Source: Acanthacorydalis orientalis (lineage: Eukaryota > Arthropoda > Insecta > Megaloptera > Corydalidae). Taken from it: a DNA stretch of 64,000 nucleotides. Positions 1 to 12,902 of the stretch are shown piece by piece; the first letter of the stretch is position 1; every line of letters starts with the position of its first letter. Below the pieces are notes generated by a model. It was not told where the DNA came from, ran no database searches, and was given only the letters and a program-made list of their open reading frames with translations. The translations under genes and the position numbers were made by a program. Where the stretch lies: assembly GCA_034766995.1 (NCBI GenBank), contig CM068322.1, forward strand, positions 35,349,439 to 35,413,438, in the 5' to 3' direction.

Positions 1-332
1 TTGTGAACCACAGTGTAGTCAATATCTTATTCAAAAAATTACTTTCATTGAAATCCATTATTTGGAATAACTTAAATTTAGCTTGTTGAACTTTCAACTT
101 TTTACCAGGATATTTTCAAACTCGATTCGAATCAAATATCCGTTTTCATTCTCATACTTTCTTCTTCTTCTCAACAGATGAACGATGCAAGATGTGAGCG
201 AAATCATCGAAATCGAAATAAAATAACTTATCGATAAAGTTCGATATTTCTGAACGATACCGACCGTTAAACGATATATGAAACAATAGTGTTCGGAGTT
301 TATTTCTCGTGTGATCTCTTCGTTTCTTGCAG
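1..332 (+). other. Miga: intron of Miga (partial, runs off the left edge)
   Basis: This AT-rich stretch ends in a usable acceptor (TTCTTGCAG at 324-332) directly before the first visible Miga exon. A second pyrimidine-rich acceptor-like site lies at 165-177, followed by only 16 bases before a GTGAGC donor-like site. I do not call that an exon. No other coding signal is seen. Confidence 0.7.
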
Positions 333-944
333 GATCCGAAAGATTTCCTGATCGGTTACGAGGAAATGCTCGAATACGTCCAACAGCCGGAGAAATGGTC
401 CGAGATGGAACAGGAACTGAGTACGAAGAGCGTGAAAGCGATCACTTTTTACGACGTCGTCTTAGATTATATCCTTATGGACGCTTTCGAAGATTTAGAC
501 TCGCCGCCGTCTTCCGTAACGGCCGTCGTACAAAACAGATGGTTGTCTAACGGTTTTAAAGAGACGGTGAGTCTGTAGACACGTTTCTATACAGATACGA
601 GTTAAAATGTACGACGGTGTTTCTTTCAGGCGTTGACTACTGCCGTATGGTCCGTATTGAAAGCGAAACGCAGGATGTTGAAGTTCCCCGGCGGTTTCAT
701 GGCGCACTTCTACACGATCTCCGAACAGTTGTCGCCGTTGATGGCGTGGGGTTTTTTGGGGCCTGACGAGTCGTTGCACGAGACGTGTATTTATTTCAGA
801 GATCAAGTGATGGGCCTACTGGCCGACATCTTCAACTTTCAGAAGTGTCGGTACACGTCCGTCGAAGAACTTTCAGCCGACGTGCTTTTGCTCATGAAGC
901 AAAGAGTTCAGAATGTTAGTTTGCGTTTGAGCCCGCAGATGTAA
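333..944 (+). CDS. Miga: Mitoguardin (FAM73 family), C-terminal two exons
   Basis: Two exons are visible, 333-566 (78 codons) and 630-944 (104 codons plus TAA at 942-944). They are separated by a 63-bp intron (donor GTGAGT, acceptor TTTCAG) and both splice in phase 0. The protein begins DPKDFLIGYEEMLEYV and continues FYDVVLDYILMDAFEDLD, then SSVTAVVQNRWLSNGFKET, and across the intron TTAVWSVLKAKRRMLKFPGG and FLGPDESLHETC. I recognise this as the conserved C-terminal domain of mitoguardin. Family knowledge: mitoguardins are mitochondrial outer-membrane proteins that promote mitochondrial fusion and ER-mitochondria contact, and the C-terminal domain binds lipid. The N-terminal membrane segments and the VAP-binding motif expected of the family must lie left of the window, so the gene is incomplete here by window truncation, not by damage. 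Ulp1 follows 1.85 kb downstream on the same strand as a separate gene. Confidence 0.9.
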
Positions 945-965
945 ACTGAGGTTGTGATATTCATA

Positions 966-973
966 CATATATT

Positions 974-1005
<32 letters not shown>

Positions 1006-1013
1006 TATGTGTG
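966..1013. repeat. (TA)n microsatellite in the Miga 3' flank
   Basis: About 48 bases of TA with CA/TG interruptions, starting 22 bases after the Miga stop codon and so probably transcribed in its 3' UTR. Confidence 0.9.
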
Positions 1014-2307
1014 TTTTACATTCCTTTAGTTGCCTGTAACAATATTTGTCTATTTTATGATAGTAACGATCGAAAGATGAGACAGTAAAACGAAACGTAA
1101 TGTATTTAAGCGGTGTAGCATGGCAATTATTGCGCATTTGATTTTACTATGTATAAATTTCTTATTTTTACTTGAACAGTCCAGATTTTTTTAAATGAAA
1201 TATGTAAGTAGTATTATACGTAGAAGTTTAAATTTCTACTTTTTAAAAATATAATCGATACGTGTATGCTAATACGAGTACGTGTTGTTATTTGGAAACA
1301 CCTGAATAATTACATGAACGATTCGGTAAGTATCGAAGGTTGTTAATGCTTTTATTTCAAATTTGGAATAGGGACGTGAGATGTATGTGTGAGGGATAGA
1401 GACTGTGTTTTTAACTGACTTGCAAACCTTTTGTAGATTAGTGACTGGATTTATTTCTAATAAGGGTTGTATGACTATTCAGTATTGTCAGAAATGTAAG
1501 ATGTGTTTTAAATTTAGACAAGGTAAAAGTACTAGGAAAGAAAAATTATTTCCAGTTTTAGTATTTTTCCTTCCTTAAAGGTAAGTTTCCATTCTAAGAG
1601 TTCTGTAATTGGAAGCTGTGAACAGTGAGTTCTGATACTAGCTAAATTGTTGTACTATTAGAAAGTACACTGCACAAACTTAATAAGAGTTATTTTGGAC
1701 ATTTATTTTCAAAGATATTAATGATCACCTATGTAACACTCTTGCATAGTGAAATAATGAGGAAGAAAATGGAAACGTTGTATTATTATATGTTGTAATT
1801 TTACAGAACTCCTTTATATATATACACATCGTCAATATATTTGCATTGGTTTGTTTCCATCGCTTTATCCTGTTCTTTGTTCGTCGCTCCACCACATACA
1901 CAGCCCAATTTTTATACAAGTTACAGCGTTCTGGTGGGTATAATACAATTGTGTGGAATAAAGCAGTGGCGTGCACGGATAGAACTTAAATAGTTTACAA
2001 ACATACTTCTAATTATTATTCAAATAATTTATTCTTATACTCTTAGATTGTCATATGTGTACTAACTAAATATGTAAATTATATTTGTTTTATTTTATTT
2101 TTTTATTAATATTCTTTTCAAGTATATTTGATCTCAATACAGTTCTGACACTGTGACTAAACTCACTTTTGCAAATGTATTCCATCTTTACCTCCCGAAT
2201 CCATAAAAAAATCATTGTGGTCAAGAATGTTCATCAAATCATTATTTATAATCTTTGTTGTTTATGCGCATTTCAAGCTTGGCGCTTGTAATATCGCCGG
2301 CGAAAAA

Positions 2308-2332
2308 AGCGTTAAAATCAAAAATGATCAAT
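2308..2332 (+). repeat. dispersed short repeat, copy 1
   Basis: Shares the core ATCAAAAATGATCAAT with copies at 8843-8865 and 12903-12925. This copy is diverged upstream of the core. The element boundaries are not defined. Confidence 0.35.
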
Positions 2333-2798
2333 GATTTTATGAACATTTTTGTTCAGAAAATGTTTTTGCGAACTAAGGGATGAAAAAAGAATCCATTAGT
2401 TAACATAGCCGCAGTGTCAGAATTGTAATAATTTAATTATTTGAAAAGTTTGCATAAGTTTTTGAAACCGATTTTCGAAAGCGTTTAAATATTGACTTTT
2501 TTAAAGTACAATTATTGAACTGTCGACACGAGAGTGATTTTTTTCTCACATAAATACTGATATTTGTTCCCTAATATAAAATACAGGCATTTCCCGCAAA
2601 ACTGGTGATATTTTTTATTATTAAGATTCGGCACTTTAGTTTTGTGTTGCATCGGTGTGTTGTGTTCGCTAGATTTTGACAAATGTACGTTAAGCGTTAT
2701 GTGTTGAATCTGAGCGGTTCGTATCTATAGGAATTACTCGAAAAGCGCTTAGATTTAGATTGAAGTATGTTGTGCATTCATCAAAATTATTTGTAAAA

Positions 2799-5072
2799 AT
2801 GGAAATCTTAAATTATATTAGGAATTTGTTCAACTGGCATCCGGTAACTAATCGAGAGGAAGAATCGAAAAAGAGAAGGTTAGTTCTAGTTTCGAATCGC
2901 AACTGTTACGTACCTACATGTTAATCCGAACCCGGCTTTTAATTACAAAACGAAATAAATCCTTCTAGGTCGGAATTCGGTGATGGTTATCCATATTTAA
3001 GTAAACACAGGCGCGTGGGCACTTTCGTTATGACTTCACCAAAAGGTAAGAAGAAGTGTTTTAAAGCGTCTGTCTGACGATTTTCTTTGTATCTTCTGTG
3101 TATGAATGATCGATATTGATATTCAATTAGTTTCCTAAACGGTCGTGCATATATTTTCAATACTAGAGTCATGTAAATTTAGTCGTCGTCATCTGTGTAA
3201 ATGTTTTACGATCTGAAGTAGTATTGAAAATACATCTTTCGATTCCTAACTCGGTTCGGTTTGGTTTTTAGAGAGATTCGTCCGCGTTAACCAGAAACGT
3301 TTCGGAAACTGTCCGAATCGTCCGCAACAGACCGATTCGTTGTCGGCCAAACGGTTCTATTCGCTCGGCACTAAAGACGCTTCTCTGAACATATCCGACG
3401 ACGAAGACGAAGTGATACTGGTATCTTCGAACAAGAGACTCTCGAACGGTACTTCTCCGAAGGAGCGCGGTAAGAAGAACGACCGCGCCGACGGTCCTAC
3501 GCTCACGCCGAATCGGGACGACGACGACGACGACGACGTCCTGTTCGTCACGTGCGTCGAGTCCGCCGAGCTCAAAGCGAAACGCCAAGGTTATAAGTTT
3601 TTCAAATCTCGAATGAATTCTCCGTTCGAGTGCGCGCGGCCTCGATTGTCTACGATAAGGCACGTGCGGACGCCGATTCTGACGCAGACGAGACGGCATC
3701 TGTGTCGGACTTCGAATCTGAACGATTCGATAAGACCGGACGAGAAACGAAAGTACCAGGAGATGTTGAGTAAATTGGCACCGAACTTCGGAAATTTCCT
3801 GGCCGGTTCGTGCGACCCGAACGCCCCGTCGGACACGCCTCTGAACGTTTCGAAAATCGATGGCCGTTCGAGGGCTCGGAAGTTGGTCGATATCGCGGTC
3901 GGTAATAAATCTCCCGTGATCGATCTGACCGAGGATAGTTTTAAAAGCTCGTGCAGTAAAAGCAAATCTTCGACGCCTTGCCAGTCGTCTCCTGCGACGG
4001 TGAAAGATTCTTCGGATTCGGACATCGAATGTCTCGGGGCGACGGTGAGTTCGAAAGCTAAAAGTCCCATACTGAGAGTGAATTCTTTAAAGTCGTCGTT
4101 GGATCTGAAGCCCGTGTGTAGCAGCGAATGGGTACAGCAGCTGTAAGTGATCGACGGTCGTGACGGCGCGTAAGATCGTCTCTTTATATCGAAATCTGTT
4201 TCAGGAAAAAAAAACACGACGAGATCATACGTGAAAAGTTGAAAGAGATCGAAGACTACAAGATGCGGACCGAACTCTATCGTGACACGAACAAGAAACT
4301 GTTCGAAGAAGCTCTCGAAGATCGTATTCGCAAGAGTATGCAGATCACCGACGCCGTCTTGGTCGAAGACTCCGAAGACGAGGTGGTCGAGATCTTTCCT
4401 CCTCTGACCGAAGAGCAAGAGAATCTGATCGCCGGCGCTCTGAAACCGAACCCGCTCTCGGAAGTGCTCGTAGAGAAATTCAACATACGTATAACTCGTC
4501 ATGACATTCACACGTTAGCCGGTCTGAATTGGCTGAACGACGAAGTCATTAACTTTTATATGAACCTTTTGATGGAGAGGGGAAAGCAGGACAACATGCC
4601 GAAAGTACATTCGTTCAACACGTTCTTCTACCCGAAGCTGATGTCCGGCGGTCACGGCGCGTTACGACGGTGGACGAAACGGGTAGACGTGTTCGAGTAC
4701 GATCTGATCACGGTCCCGATCCATCTGGGGATGCACTGGTGTATGGCGATCATCGACTTCCGGGATAAAAGCGTGCGGTACTACGACTCGATGGGCGGCA
4801 ATAACAAGCGCTGCCTCGAAGCGTTGCTCCAGTATCTCGTCGACGAGAGGATGGACAAGAAGAAAGAGAAATTCGATACGAGCGAATGGTCGACGATCGT
4901 CGCGAAGAACATTCCGCAGCAGATGAACGGCAGCGACTGCGGAATGTTTTCGTGCACGTTCGCGGAGTTCGTTTGTAGGAACGCGAAGTTCGATTTTTCA
5001 CAAGAAGATATGCCGTATTTGCGTAGGAAAATGGTTTACGAGATTATTACAGGGAAATTAATGATGTCTTAA
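2799..5072 (+). CDS. Ulp1: SUMO-specific cysteine protease, Ulp1/SENP1-2 class
   Basis: Four exons join cleanly: 2799-2878, 2969-3045, 3272-4142 and 4205-5072, giving 1896 nt (631 aa plus TAA). Each intron (90, 226 and 62 bp) has GT...AG ends and the frame is kept at every junction. The C-terminal C48 peptidase domain spans about residues 406-631. His520 (GMHWCMAIID), Asp537 (YYDSMGG) and Cys588 (QMNGSDCGMF) form the triad, with Gln582 as oxyanion residue and GLNWLNDEVINFY near the domain start. The IPQQMNGSDCG motif and triad spacing match SENP1/SENP2/Ulp1, not SENP6/7. Family knowledge: these enzymes mature SUMO and remove it from substrates, mainly in the nucleus and at nuclear pores. The N-terminal half is low-complexity. 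It opens with a possibly amphipathic helix (MEILNYIRNLFNWH), then a basic KKRR nuclear-import-like stretch at about residues 24-27, seven consecutive Asp at 135-141, and several SUMO-interacting-motif-like strings. A charged, probably helical segment lies at about 344-390. The ATG at 2799 is chosen because its exon splices in frame and gives this SENP2-like N-terminus. Confidence 0.93.
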
Positions 5073-6713
5073 AACGATGCGATTCGGTCGAAAATTGAAA
5101 CTAGTTGCAGAAATGGTATTCTTTTTAGATTTTTTTTTCCTTTGAATAAGATGAAAACTTGAAAAGAATTTTTGTTAATCGAGGTTTATCGATTCGCAGT
5201 TTAACCACTATTGCCGATATTAGAATATATGTATATAAAAACCACCGTAATATTTATTTATTCCAAAAAAATGCGTATTTAAAATTTGCCCACGAAATTA
5301 AATTGAAATGACTGAGTATTTATCCTTAACCTAAAAAATAGTAACAGACTAATAAAAACAATTAATAGGAAGCTACAATTCAATAGAAAATTAGAGTAGA
5401 GTGCATTGTTTAGTTTTCACATATTTTTGATTAGACACACTGTCGTAGGGTCGTCCGGACATTATGGTTTATCTTAAAAGTGGTACAGCTTTCATGAAAT
5501 ATTATTTAATTTAAAAAGGTTTTAGTACGAGACTGTTGTTTTTCCATTATTCTACAAAGGAAGGATTCAAAAGAGTTGTTTTTATGATTTTCTATATATA
5601 TTTTAGTTGACTTGTGATGTTTTCTTTCGAAATATTAGCCCTGATTGCACATTTCTGTCAGTTGCCTAATATTAAAATTTGAAAATATGTATTCACAAGG
5701 TTCTTCAGGACTATAATTCAAAAGAAAACATGTACAAAAGTATAAAAGTATTGTTTTTGTTATTTTCTACAGACATCGATAAATATATCTTTTTTGTATT
5801 TTTAATAACAACCGATTTAAAACCGATAGATCGATTATTAAACATATGTATATAAATATATATTTGATGAATTATTTTTCCAACTAGGTAGAAGAATAAA
5901 TGGTTTTATAACCTATGAGATATACAAAAAGAAATCTCTTATGTCAAAAAAATTGTATTTCTCCAACTAGTTGACAATTTATTAGACGGTGATCGATTAA
6001 AGTCGCCGAACAGTACGTAATTTCTTTGCCTTGCTTCGAGAGACGAACGAAGTTACGCACGAGCGATGAATACGACTTAACGAGACTATTAGTGAACGTA
6101 TTGTTGCGGAGAAGTTAACGGTTGATTTATATATGAAACGTTCGGAAAAAGCCAGGATTAAACGAGTTGTTTGTTAGAATTTTTTATATCTTACTATATA
6201 GAAGCTTGTCAGATGTATTATAACACGTCAGTTAAATATTAAACAAGTCATTTATAGGTCAGTAAATTTGTACCACGGGACGAATCGGTCTTTTGACAAT
6301 ACGGTTCTGACATTTGCCGAGTTCATTTTCGTAGACGAATTGTTTTTCCATTTCGCAAACCACGTAATTTTTTCTGATCGAAAATGTTCAAGAAGTCATT
6401 TTTGGTCGTTGGTTACGCGATTTTTCTGCACCTCGATGCTCTGAAAACGGTGGTATCGTCATCATAGTGCAGACAATTAACAAATAAAAATGATTTATCG
6501 AACAGTTTCGACTAGAAAAGTTTTTGTGGCTCGTGGGGTGGAAAAACAATTGGTTTATAAAAGTAACCCTTTAGTATTGTATATATATATACGCAAGTAA
6601 ATGTTTATGGTTACTCGTATCTTTATTTTAAAAAAAGAAAGAAAACCAGTTTTCCTAAAAATAATCTTTTATATTTGAAAATCAATGAAAATATATACAT
6701 GTACACATAGCCA

Positions 6714-6721
6714 CATATATA

Positions 6722-6779
<58 letters not shown>
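6714..6779. repeat. (TG)n-(TA)n compound microsatellite
   Basis: A short (TG)n block runs directly into about 46 bases of uninterrupted (TA)n. Confidence 0.95.
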
Positions 6780-6785
<6 letters not shown>

Positions 6786-8842
6786 CAAGCATGTTTATTT
6801 AGGTATGTTATGTAATATGCAACTACAGCATTTCCTATTGGTTTGGTAATATAATTAGACTGGTGTATACTTTCAATAGAAACGTTTATGTAACACATTT
6901 CAGTCTGTACCATTAGTTGTACAACTACAGTATGATGTACTTCCATATATAATAATCCTGTATTTTTTTTCCATATAAATGTGTTTCTTTTTTAAGTTTC
7001 AAATATTCTGTGAATATCTATGTGAAAAATTAATTTTATAATAAAAATAGTGTTAATTTAATGACTGTCTTTTGTGCATGTGCTCTGCAAAATCTCTGCG
7101 AGAAACGGTAAGTCATTAGAACAGCAGAATAAACGATTCATAAAAGTCATGAGCAGTTGCAGAGTTCATGATATATTGTTTTAAAGTAGACATGTCTCAA
7201 CACGAAATGAAATCTTATTACTATTTATTTTACATATTGAATACAGAATATGTCGTACGGTTCTTCGGGTGTTTATAGTATAAAGATTTGGCTGTTCAGC
7301 AATTTTTTGGAGTGTCAAGACGAACTGTAAATGGCTATTTTTTTAAAATTAATGGTATTTACATAAATAATTTGATATATGTATATTTATATTGATTATA
7401 TATAATTTCTTTTGAAATTGCGCATTTATGATGGATATATTTTTTAATATTTCATTATGAATTAACACATTAATTACAAATGTTTTATATATAGAATTTG
7501 AAACAAAAATCCTTTTAAAAACAATTGTGTTTATGACATAAGTTGCATTTTACTACAAATGTATTATTTTAGAGTTTAAAATAATCAATGAAAATATCAA
7601 ACAAATTAATAAAAATCTTCCAGTTACACATCTGTTTTTTTTCTAAAAAAAAAAACGTTTATCATATTGAAAGTATTGTGGACGTATTTTAAAACGCATT
7701 CATCGTTTTGTGAAAGTGTAAAATTAATAATTAGCTATCTGACCAAATATTCCAGCTCACACAACCGATTGCATTACCATTAACCATCGTTTTGGTTATT
7801 AATTAATTTTGAGTTTGTAGCAAAAACAGCATTAACTAAAATTTTCTCAAACATTTAAATTTTAAAGTTCACGCTGAATTTTATCTCGGGAGTGAGAGGG
7901 TTGTCTGTATCAATTCATGTGCGTACAAATGGTTGTCGTGTTGTGGGGGTTCACCAAGAGATCTGGGTTTTTTGCAATTTTTCCCGGATGAGCGGACAAG
8001 CCATGGGTAGCCATTCAGCTGCTGTCATCAAGAAACTCAAACATATGACAAATACTGGTTTTTGGGACCCTTACGTCTCTCGGAACTGTAAATTTCATAC
8101 AACGCCCCAGTCAAATCGAGACGGGAAACAGCAAAGACCGTTAAAAAACCTGCTACATTGTCACATTACGATTCTTTTCAATTCGTTCTGCAGCTGTTAC
8201 TGGATCGAGTTTTGTCGTTTATAAATTGTCTGTTTTCTCAATTCCTTATTTTCGGTATCATTTAATGTAATGGTGATGCCGTTGCGATACGTTTTCGATT
8301 TTCAAACATGTTTTTCGAGAAAACATATGTTAATGAACTGTAATTAATGTGGTTTACTGCTTGGGAAAAACCTTTTTTTAACTTGTTTATCGGTCGAAAA
8401 TCAGATATGAGAAATTCAGTTTTAAAACATTCTTTATCTGTACAGACATGTACTTTCGCTTGAGAAAATGAATTAAATTGTCTTTTTTTTAGAGAAAAGG
8501 TGATGAAGTTTGTACTTAGTATGACTGCGAATAATGTTTAACGTATGAAAGAAAATGTTCAATGTCTGACAATCTAGAGTAAAGTTATTAATTTTTCATA
8601 GCATGCTCGATATGTATCTACATTAATTAACATCATTTAAGAGCACTTACCTTTTCAATTGAGGTTTTTGCGACCGATCTAAAATTGACAATTTAAAATA
8701 GTTACTCCATAAACTAAAATCGTTTTTTTATTTTAAATCACAAATTTTCAACAATTCATTATTGTTTTTTTTTCGATTGCTTTATCATCAATCTTTTTCT
8801 CTAATTTATCACTTTGACAATGACGATATAGCCATTGAAAAA

Positions 8843-8865
8843 AAGCAACAATCAAAAATGATCAA
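8843..8865 (+). repeat. dispersed short repeat, copy 2
   Basis: AGCAACAATCAAAAATG followed by ATCAAT. It is nearly identical to the copy at 12903-12925 over about 20 bases. Confidence 0.4.
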
Positions 8866-9348
8866 TTATTGAACATCTTTCTATTATACTTCTCTGTGTT
8901 TTCTACTCATTGATTTTTTTCGAGTTTCAGTCGTTCACAAATACATACATTGATATTTATTACATTTTCCGTCTTGCTGAGATGCGTTTTTGAAATTTTT
9001 CAATTGACTCTGCAAGAAAGTACACTTTTTCAACGATTTATTTTTTCAATTATTCCATTTGTCAATTTCTGCTTCAAATCTTTACAATTCAACATACAAA
9101 AATATTTTCTCCACTTTGACTCTCTGATGATAGCAGAGAAGTACTAAAAAATGATTTATAATGACTTATTGACCATTTTTGATTAGAGAAAAAGCTGTAA
9201 GACGAGTGAAAAATTCATTCATCGAAGTGAGTTCTAGGACCGTGTTGAAATTTTTATCGATCGATAGATTTGTCATTTTTCTTCTTCCTAAATTCTTCAC
9301 ACCGTTCCTCTTCAGATCTAATTCTAATTTGTTTCATACGTGCGTTTT

Positions 9349-9507
9349 AAATTATGTTTCTTGTCCTCGAGGCCACTTCTGATTTTTTCTTCCACTGTTG
9401 GTTTCGTTTGGATACGGTTCGTGGATACAGGTATGCATCTGTCGATGGAAGAAACGGGCAGTGGAAGAAAAAATTAAAAATGTAACCTCGATGACAAGAA
9501 ACAATTT
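9349..9507. repeat. long imperfect inverted repeat (hairpin or small MITE-like element)
   Basis: The left arm (9349-9397) and right arm (9459-9507) are reverse complements over about 49 bases with a few mismatches and small gaps. The inner 15 bases (TTTTTTCTTCCACTG at 9383-9397 and its complement at 9459-9473) match perfectly. Weaker pairing (GTTTC with GAAAC) continues into the 61-base middle. No target-site duplication or transposase is visible. It could be a transcribed foldback such as a microRNA precursor, or the remnant of a foldback transposon. Confidence 0.6.
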
Positions 9508-12420
9508 AATTCTGATCTGCTTTCAAGGGGGGACGACACCTGCGCCAATAAACGGAACACAACCGTTTCAATATATGTTTTTATTAGTCATCGATAAATA
9601 TGTACATCATTTTATAAACTTTGTTATGTATTATAAGAATTTTCGAATTTCTTTGTGCAAATTGTGATCTCGTGGTATTTTTTTTTTGTAGCATAGGCGT
9701 GCATACATAAGGACGGGTGAGCTAGGACGGTGTTATACATATAAAAATGTATCACCTTCACAATGATAGATGAGACAGACAGACAGACAAAGTGATCGGG
9801 AAAATAAACACACATAATATTTGCAAACAATTACATACAGCGTCTAGAAAACGTCGCTCGTTTCAAAAATCAAATGCAGATTTCGAACAGTGTTTGTACG
9901 GCTACGGTTTAACAAATCATCACGTTCGATTGATTAACAATCGTGTACTACTATGAATGAACGTACGTCTAATTGTTCTGTTGATCTACATAATAACCTA
10001 CGTCAATAAATTCACGTGTACTTGTAAGCCTGAAAGATCATATGCACTCAACTGAATCGCAGACGGGAATCGATCGTAGACGTTTTAGCATAGTGGCAGG
10101 GAGTCGCAGCGTTCCGCACGTCACTGGATACGGTACGTTTTTTTGTTTTTTTTTTTTTTTATTTTTTTTTTGTTGGTCTCAGTGTTTCCATTTGTTTGTT
10201 TATTTGTATTTTGGCAACAATAGTACGATCTGTAATCTTTTGTACTAGAACTCTTTAATTGTATAACGTCAATTAGATTCATTCATTTCAACTAATTAAC
10301 ATTTCGAACATTAACGTAGATCGAACTAAAGGAGACTACGTTCGAAAACTACGAACAATATGCATGAAAAACCACACCAGAATAACAATTACATTCGGTC
10401 GAGTCAATCACCAATGTCGTTTTTTCTGATATAATAATTGTGTGCTCCTAGTTAGCTGTTGCTGACTATTCGTAAACTGTTTCATTGTTCGGGGAATAAT
10501 AAATAAATCTCTTGTTAAAGTACGTCCGACCCGCCAACTTTGATTCCCTAACAGTCTATCAGAAAAGGGCCGAGGGAATCGTCAATATACACATACTTGG
10601 TAAATCGACGTCGTTGTCAACTACTGCTGGTACAAAAGATCTAAAATTATTCCCCCGGACGAGGCCTCGTAAGAATTTTGGTAAATCCTACTTTAGTCGC
10701 TATAGACAGGGCGGCAAGAGACTGCTTTTATAGGTACTCTGTCTCTGACAAAAATGTGAGAAACTGCCCTTCAAATCAAGGTTGAAAACTTACTGTAACA
10801 CTTTGAAAAGTTGTAATCATCATCATTACCTGTTACTTTTAGACAAATGTCGAAGAGATGATAGATTATCAGTACAGAATCATCCTGATCGAACTTTCAG
10901 CCTTTAATTGATTTCTATTCGACAAAAATCGTTTAAAATGAACTTATTTATTATTCGAATTCAGATATTAAATTTGATCGTTGGAGTTATGTATTAAAAT
11001 CCAAAGAATTTCTCAAAAAGCTCGCATGGTTTACTTTTTACTTTACTTGATTATCCCGCCGTCCGTCACTAGAAACGTTTCCAATCCAATAGACGCACCT
11101 CGAACACATTTAACATCTTTTCGACACCCGAACCGATGAGCTTTCTATAAAATCTAAAACGTTGCGAATAGACAGAGATAGATTATATTAGAGCGTGAAC
11201 TTTCATTTCGAATTAAATATTTGTTCAGTAATTATGTTTGCATTTCAATATCAATAATTACGTTCGAAATTCATCATCGAAAAACGACATTATTTGACTC
11301 GACCCAATTCCTCGTTCCGAAACAAGTTTTCTAATAAATATGTAATTTACATATATTTGAAATATACTGTAAACTATTACCATATACATTTATAAAATAA
11401 ATAAATCACGCATATAAATAATGGAACTAATAAATAATAATTCTATCGTTAAATATTCATAACGTTAAACGATATCTGTTTTACCGACAACGCTAGCTAT
11501 ATATTTCCTACACATGAAGTACGTCTAAAATTTGTATACTAAAAATATTCATTTTACTAGTATACAGAGTAAACTATAAAATACACAAGTAGACATATAT
11601 ATTTTTCCTAAATGTTTCTATCTATCGATTACCTAGTAATGAATTTATAATATAAATTCTATTATATATTTTTTTTTTTTTGAAAAAAAGACCTTGTCAA
11701 TTAAGCAGACATTTAAGCTGTTTATGATAAATTATGTACAAATCAATCGATTTGCATCTAATTAAATATGGAAATTTTTTCAATTATGTAAATTTATTTA
11801 ATATTTATTTTTTAAAAATGTCATTCGTAATGCGTATATAAGTTAATGATTTGTAAAAATGTTAATATGATTATAAAACGTTTAGTGTTCAGATATATAA
11901 GTCTGTTTGTTTATTTATTATTTGCGATCGTCTACTTTTTTCCCAGTTTAATTGAATTTGAAGTTTGAAGAGAATTTCTACAAATGTATTTGTTGTGTAT
12001 TTTTCTTTTGGGAAATATTTATATTACAATCTATTATGATTTGAAGTATCTACCACTAGTGGAGTGTATTAAATATAATGAAATTGTCTCTAAAGGAATT
12101 TTATCAACGCACGAAATAAATTCTGGTATGTTCTGTTTTAAATATCTCTACACAAAAAAATTCCTAATTAGTTGCTTAATTCCATTTCGTATCAGCTTCT
12201 TAGAACAATATTATTCTTTTTTCAAATTTTATTGATTTGAAATATGTTCATTCAACAATGAAATAGTCTCTCAGGCGCTAATTTTTAAATGATCAATAAA
12301 AATCTATTAATTTCAAATATTTCCAGAAGTGACGTTTGTAATTTAGCGTGAAACAAAGACTGGAGTTCTGAAAACAGCCAGTGTCCGATTTACTCGAAAT
12401 TCTGTTTAATACTTCTTCGG

Positions 12421-12534
12421 CTTAGTCGCACATTGAAGAGTGACTTGGATCACTCAGGTATCAATTCCCAGGACGATCAAACTATGTCTCCTGGGAATCG
12501 GTATCTTCAAGGCATTCTTCGATGTGCGACTAAG
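12421..12534. repeat. 114-base hairpin, candidate small-RNA precursor
   Basis: The arms 12421-12473 and 12489-12534 pair over about 46 positions around a 15-base loop. The outer 13 bases (CTTAGTCGCACAT and ATGTGCGACTAAG) and the 10 bases next to the loop pair perfectly. G-T wobbles and two or three mismatches are spread between them. The 5' arm carries one bulge of about 7 bases. The size and shape are like a microRNA or other foldback precursor, but I match no known mature sequence, and the large bulge is atypical for a canonical microRNA. Confidence 0.55.
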
Positions 12535-12902
12535 ACAAAAACTCATGATAATTGTGAATAATTAACATTCATTTTAATGTTTATATGAATCAGAAGAATT
12601 TTAGTGATTATTAAAGTAGATCGAGTTTTTCGATAAAAAAAGAGAAGATAATTTAGATCAGGTCAAGTCTTGATTCCTGCACTTGATAATGAATTTTTTT
12701 CTTTCACAAACTGTTGAAAATATTTCTAATCAGGTTTCTGTTCAATAATTGACTAATTTGATTATCATTCTGATTATTGCTTGTATGCTTTCTGGTAGTG
12801 ATTTTATCATCCTCAGACAATTAAGATGAACATGTTAGAACACAACAGTCAACAATAACATGTAAACAAACAGATTTTTCTGTAAATCACTTAAATGCTG
12901 AT

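Larger units (their letters stand above)
945..2798 (+). other. Miga 3' flank and Ulp1 upstream region
   Basis: There is no coding signal. The stretch contains a (TA)n run just after the Miga stop, a distant AATAAA at 1957-1962 that could be a poly(A) signal, and one copy of a dispersed repeat at 2308-2332. No TATA box or other clear promoter element for Ulp1 was recognised. Confidence 0.6.

Noticed and set aside
178..193. 16-base micro-exon before the first visible Miga exon
   Set aside because: It has acceptor- and donor-like borders but its frame cannot be tested, and 16-base exons are rare.
1964..1977. GCAGTGGCGTGCAC, resembling a hAT-type terminal repeat
   Set aside because: No inverted partner was found nearby, so it remains a lone motif.
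3268..5001. Minus-strand open frames up to 306 codons over Ulp1
   Set aside because: Antisense shadows of the Ulp1 exons, whose plus frame carries the full protease motif set and in-phase introns.
7892..8224. 110-codon plus-strand open frame
   Set aside because: No recognisable motif, mixed composition, no splice or promoter context.
10042..10132. Possible exon with CpG-rich codons and a GTACGT donor
   Set aside because: The acceptor is poor. Its phase-1 end cannot join the exon-like patch at 19881, because that would create a stop at once.
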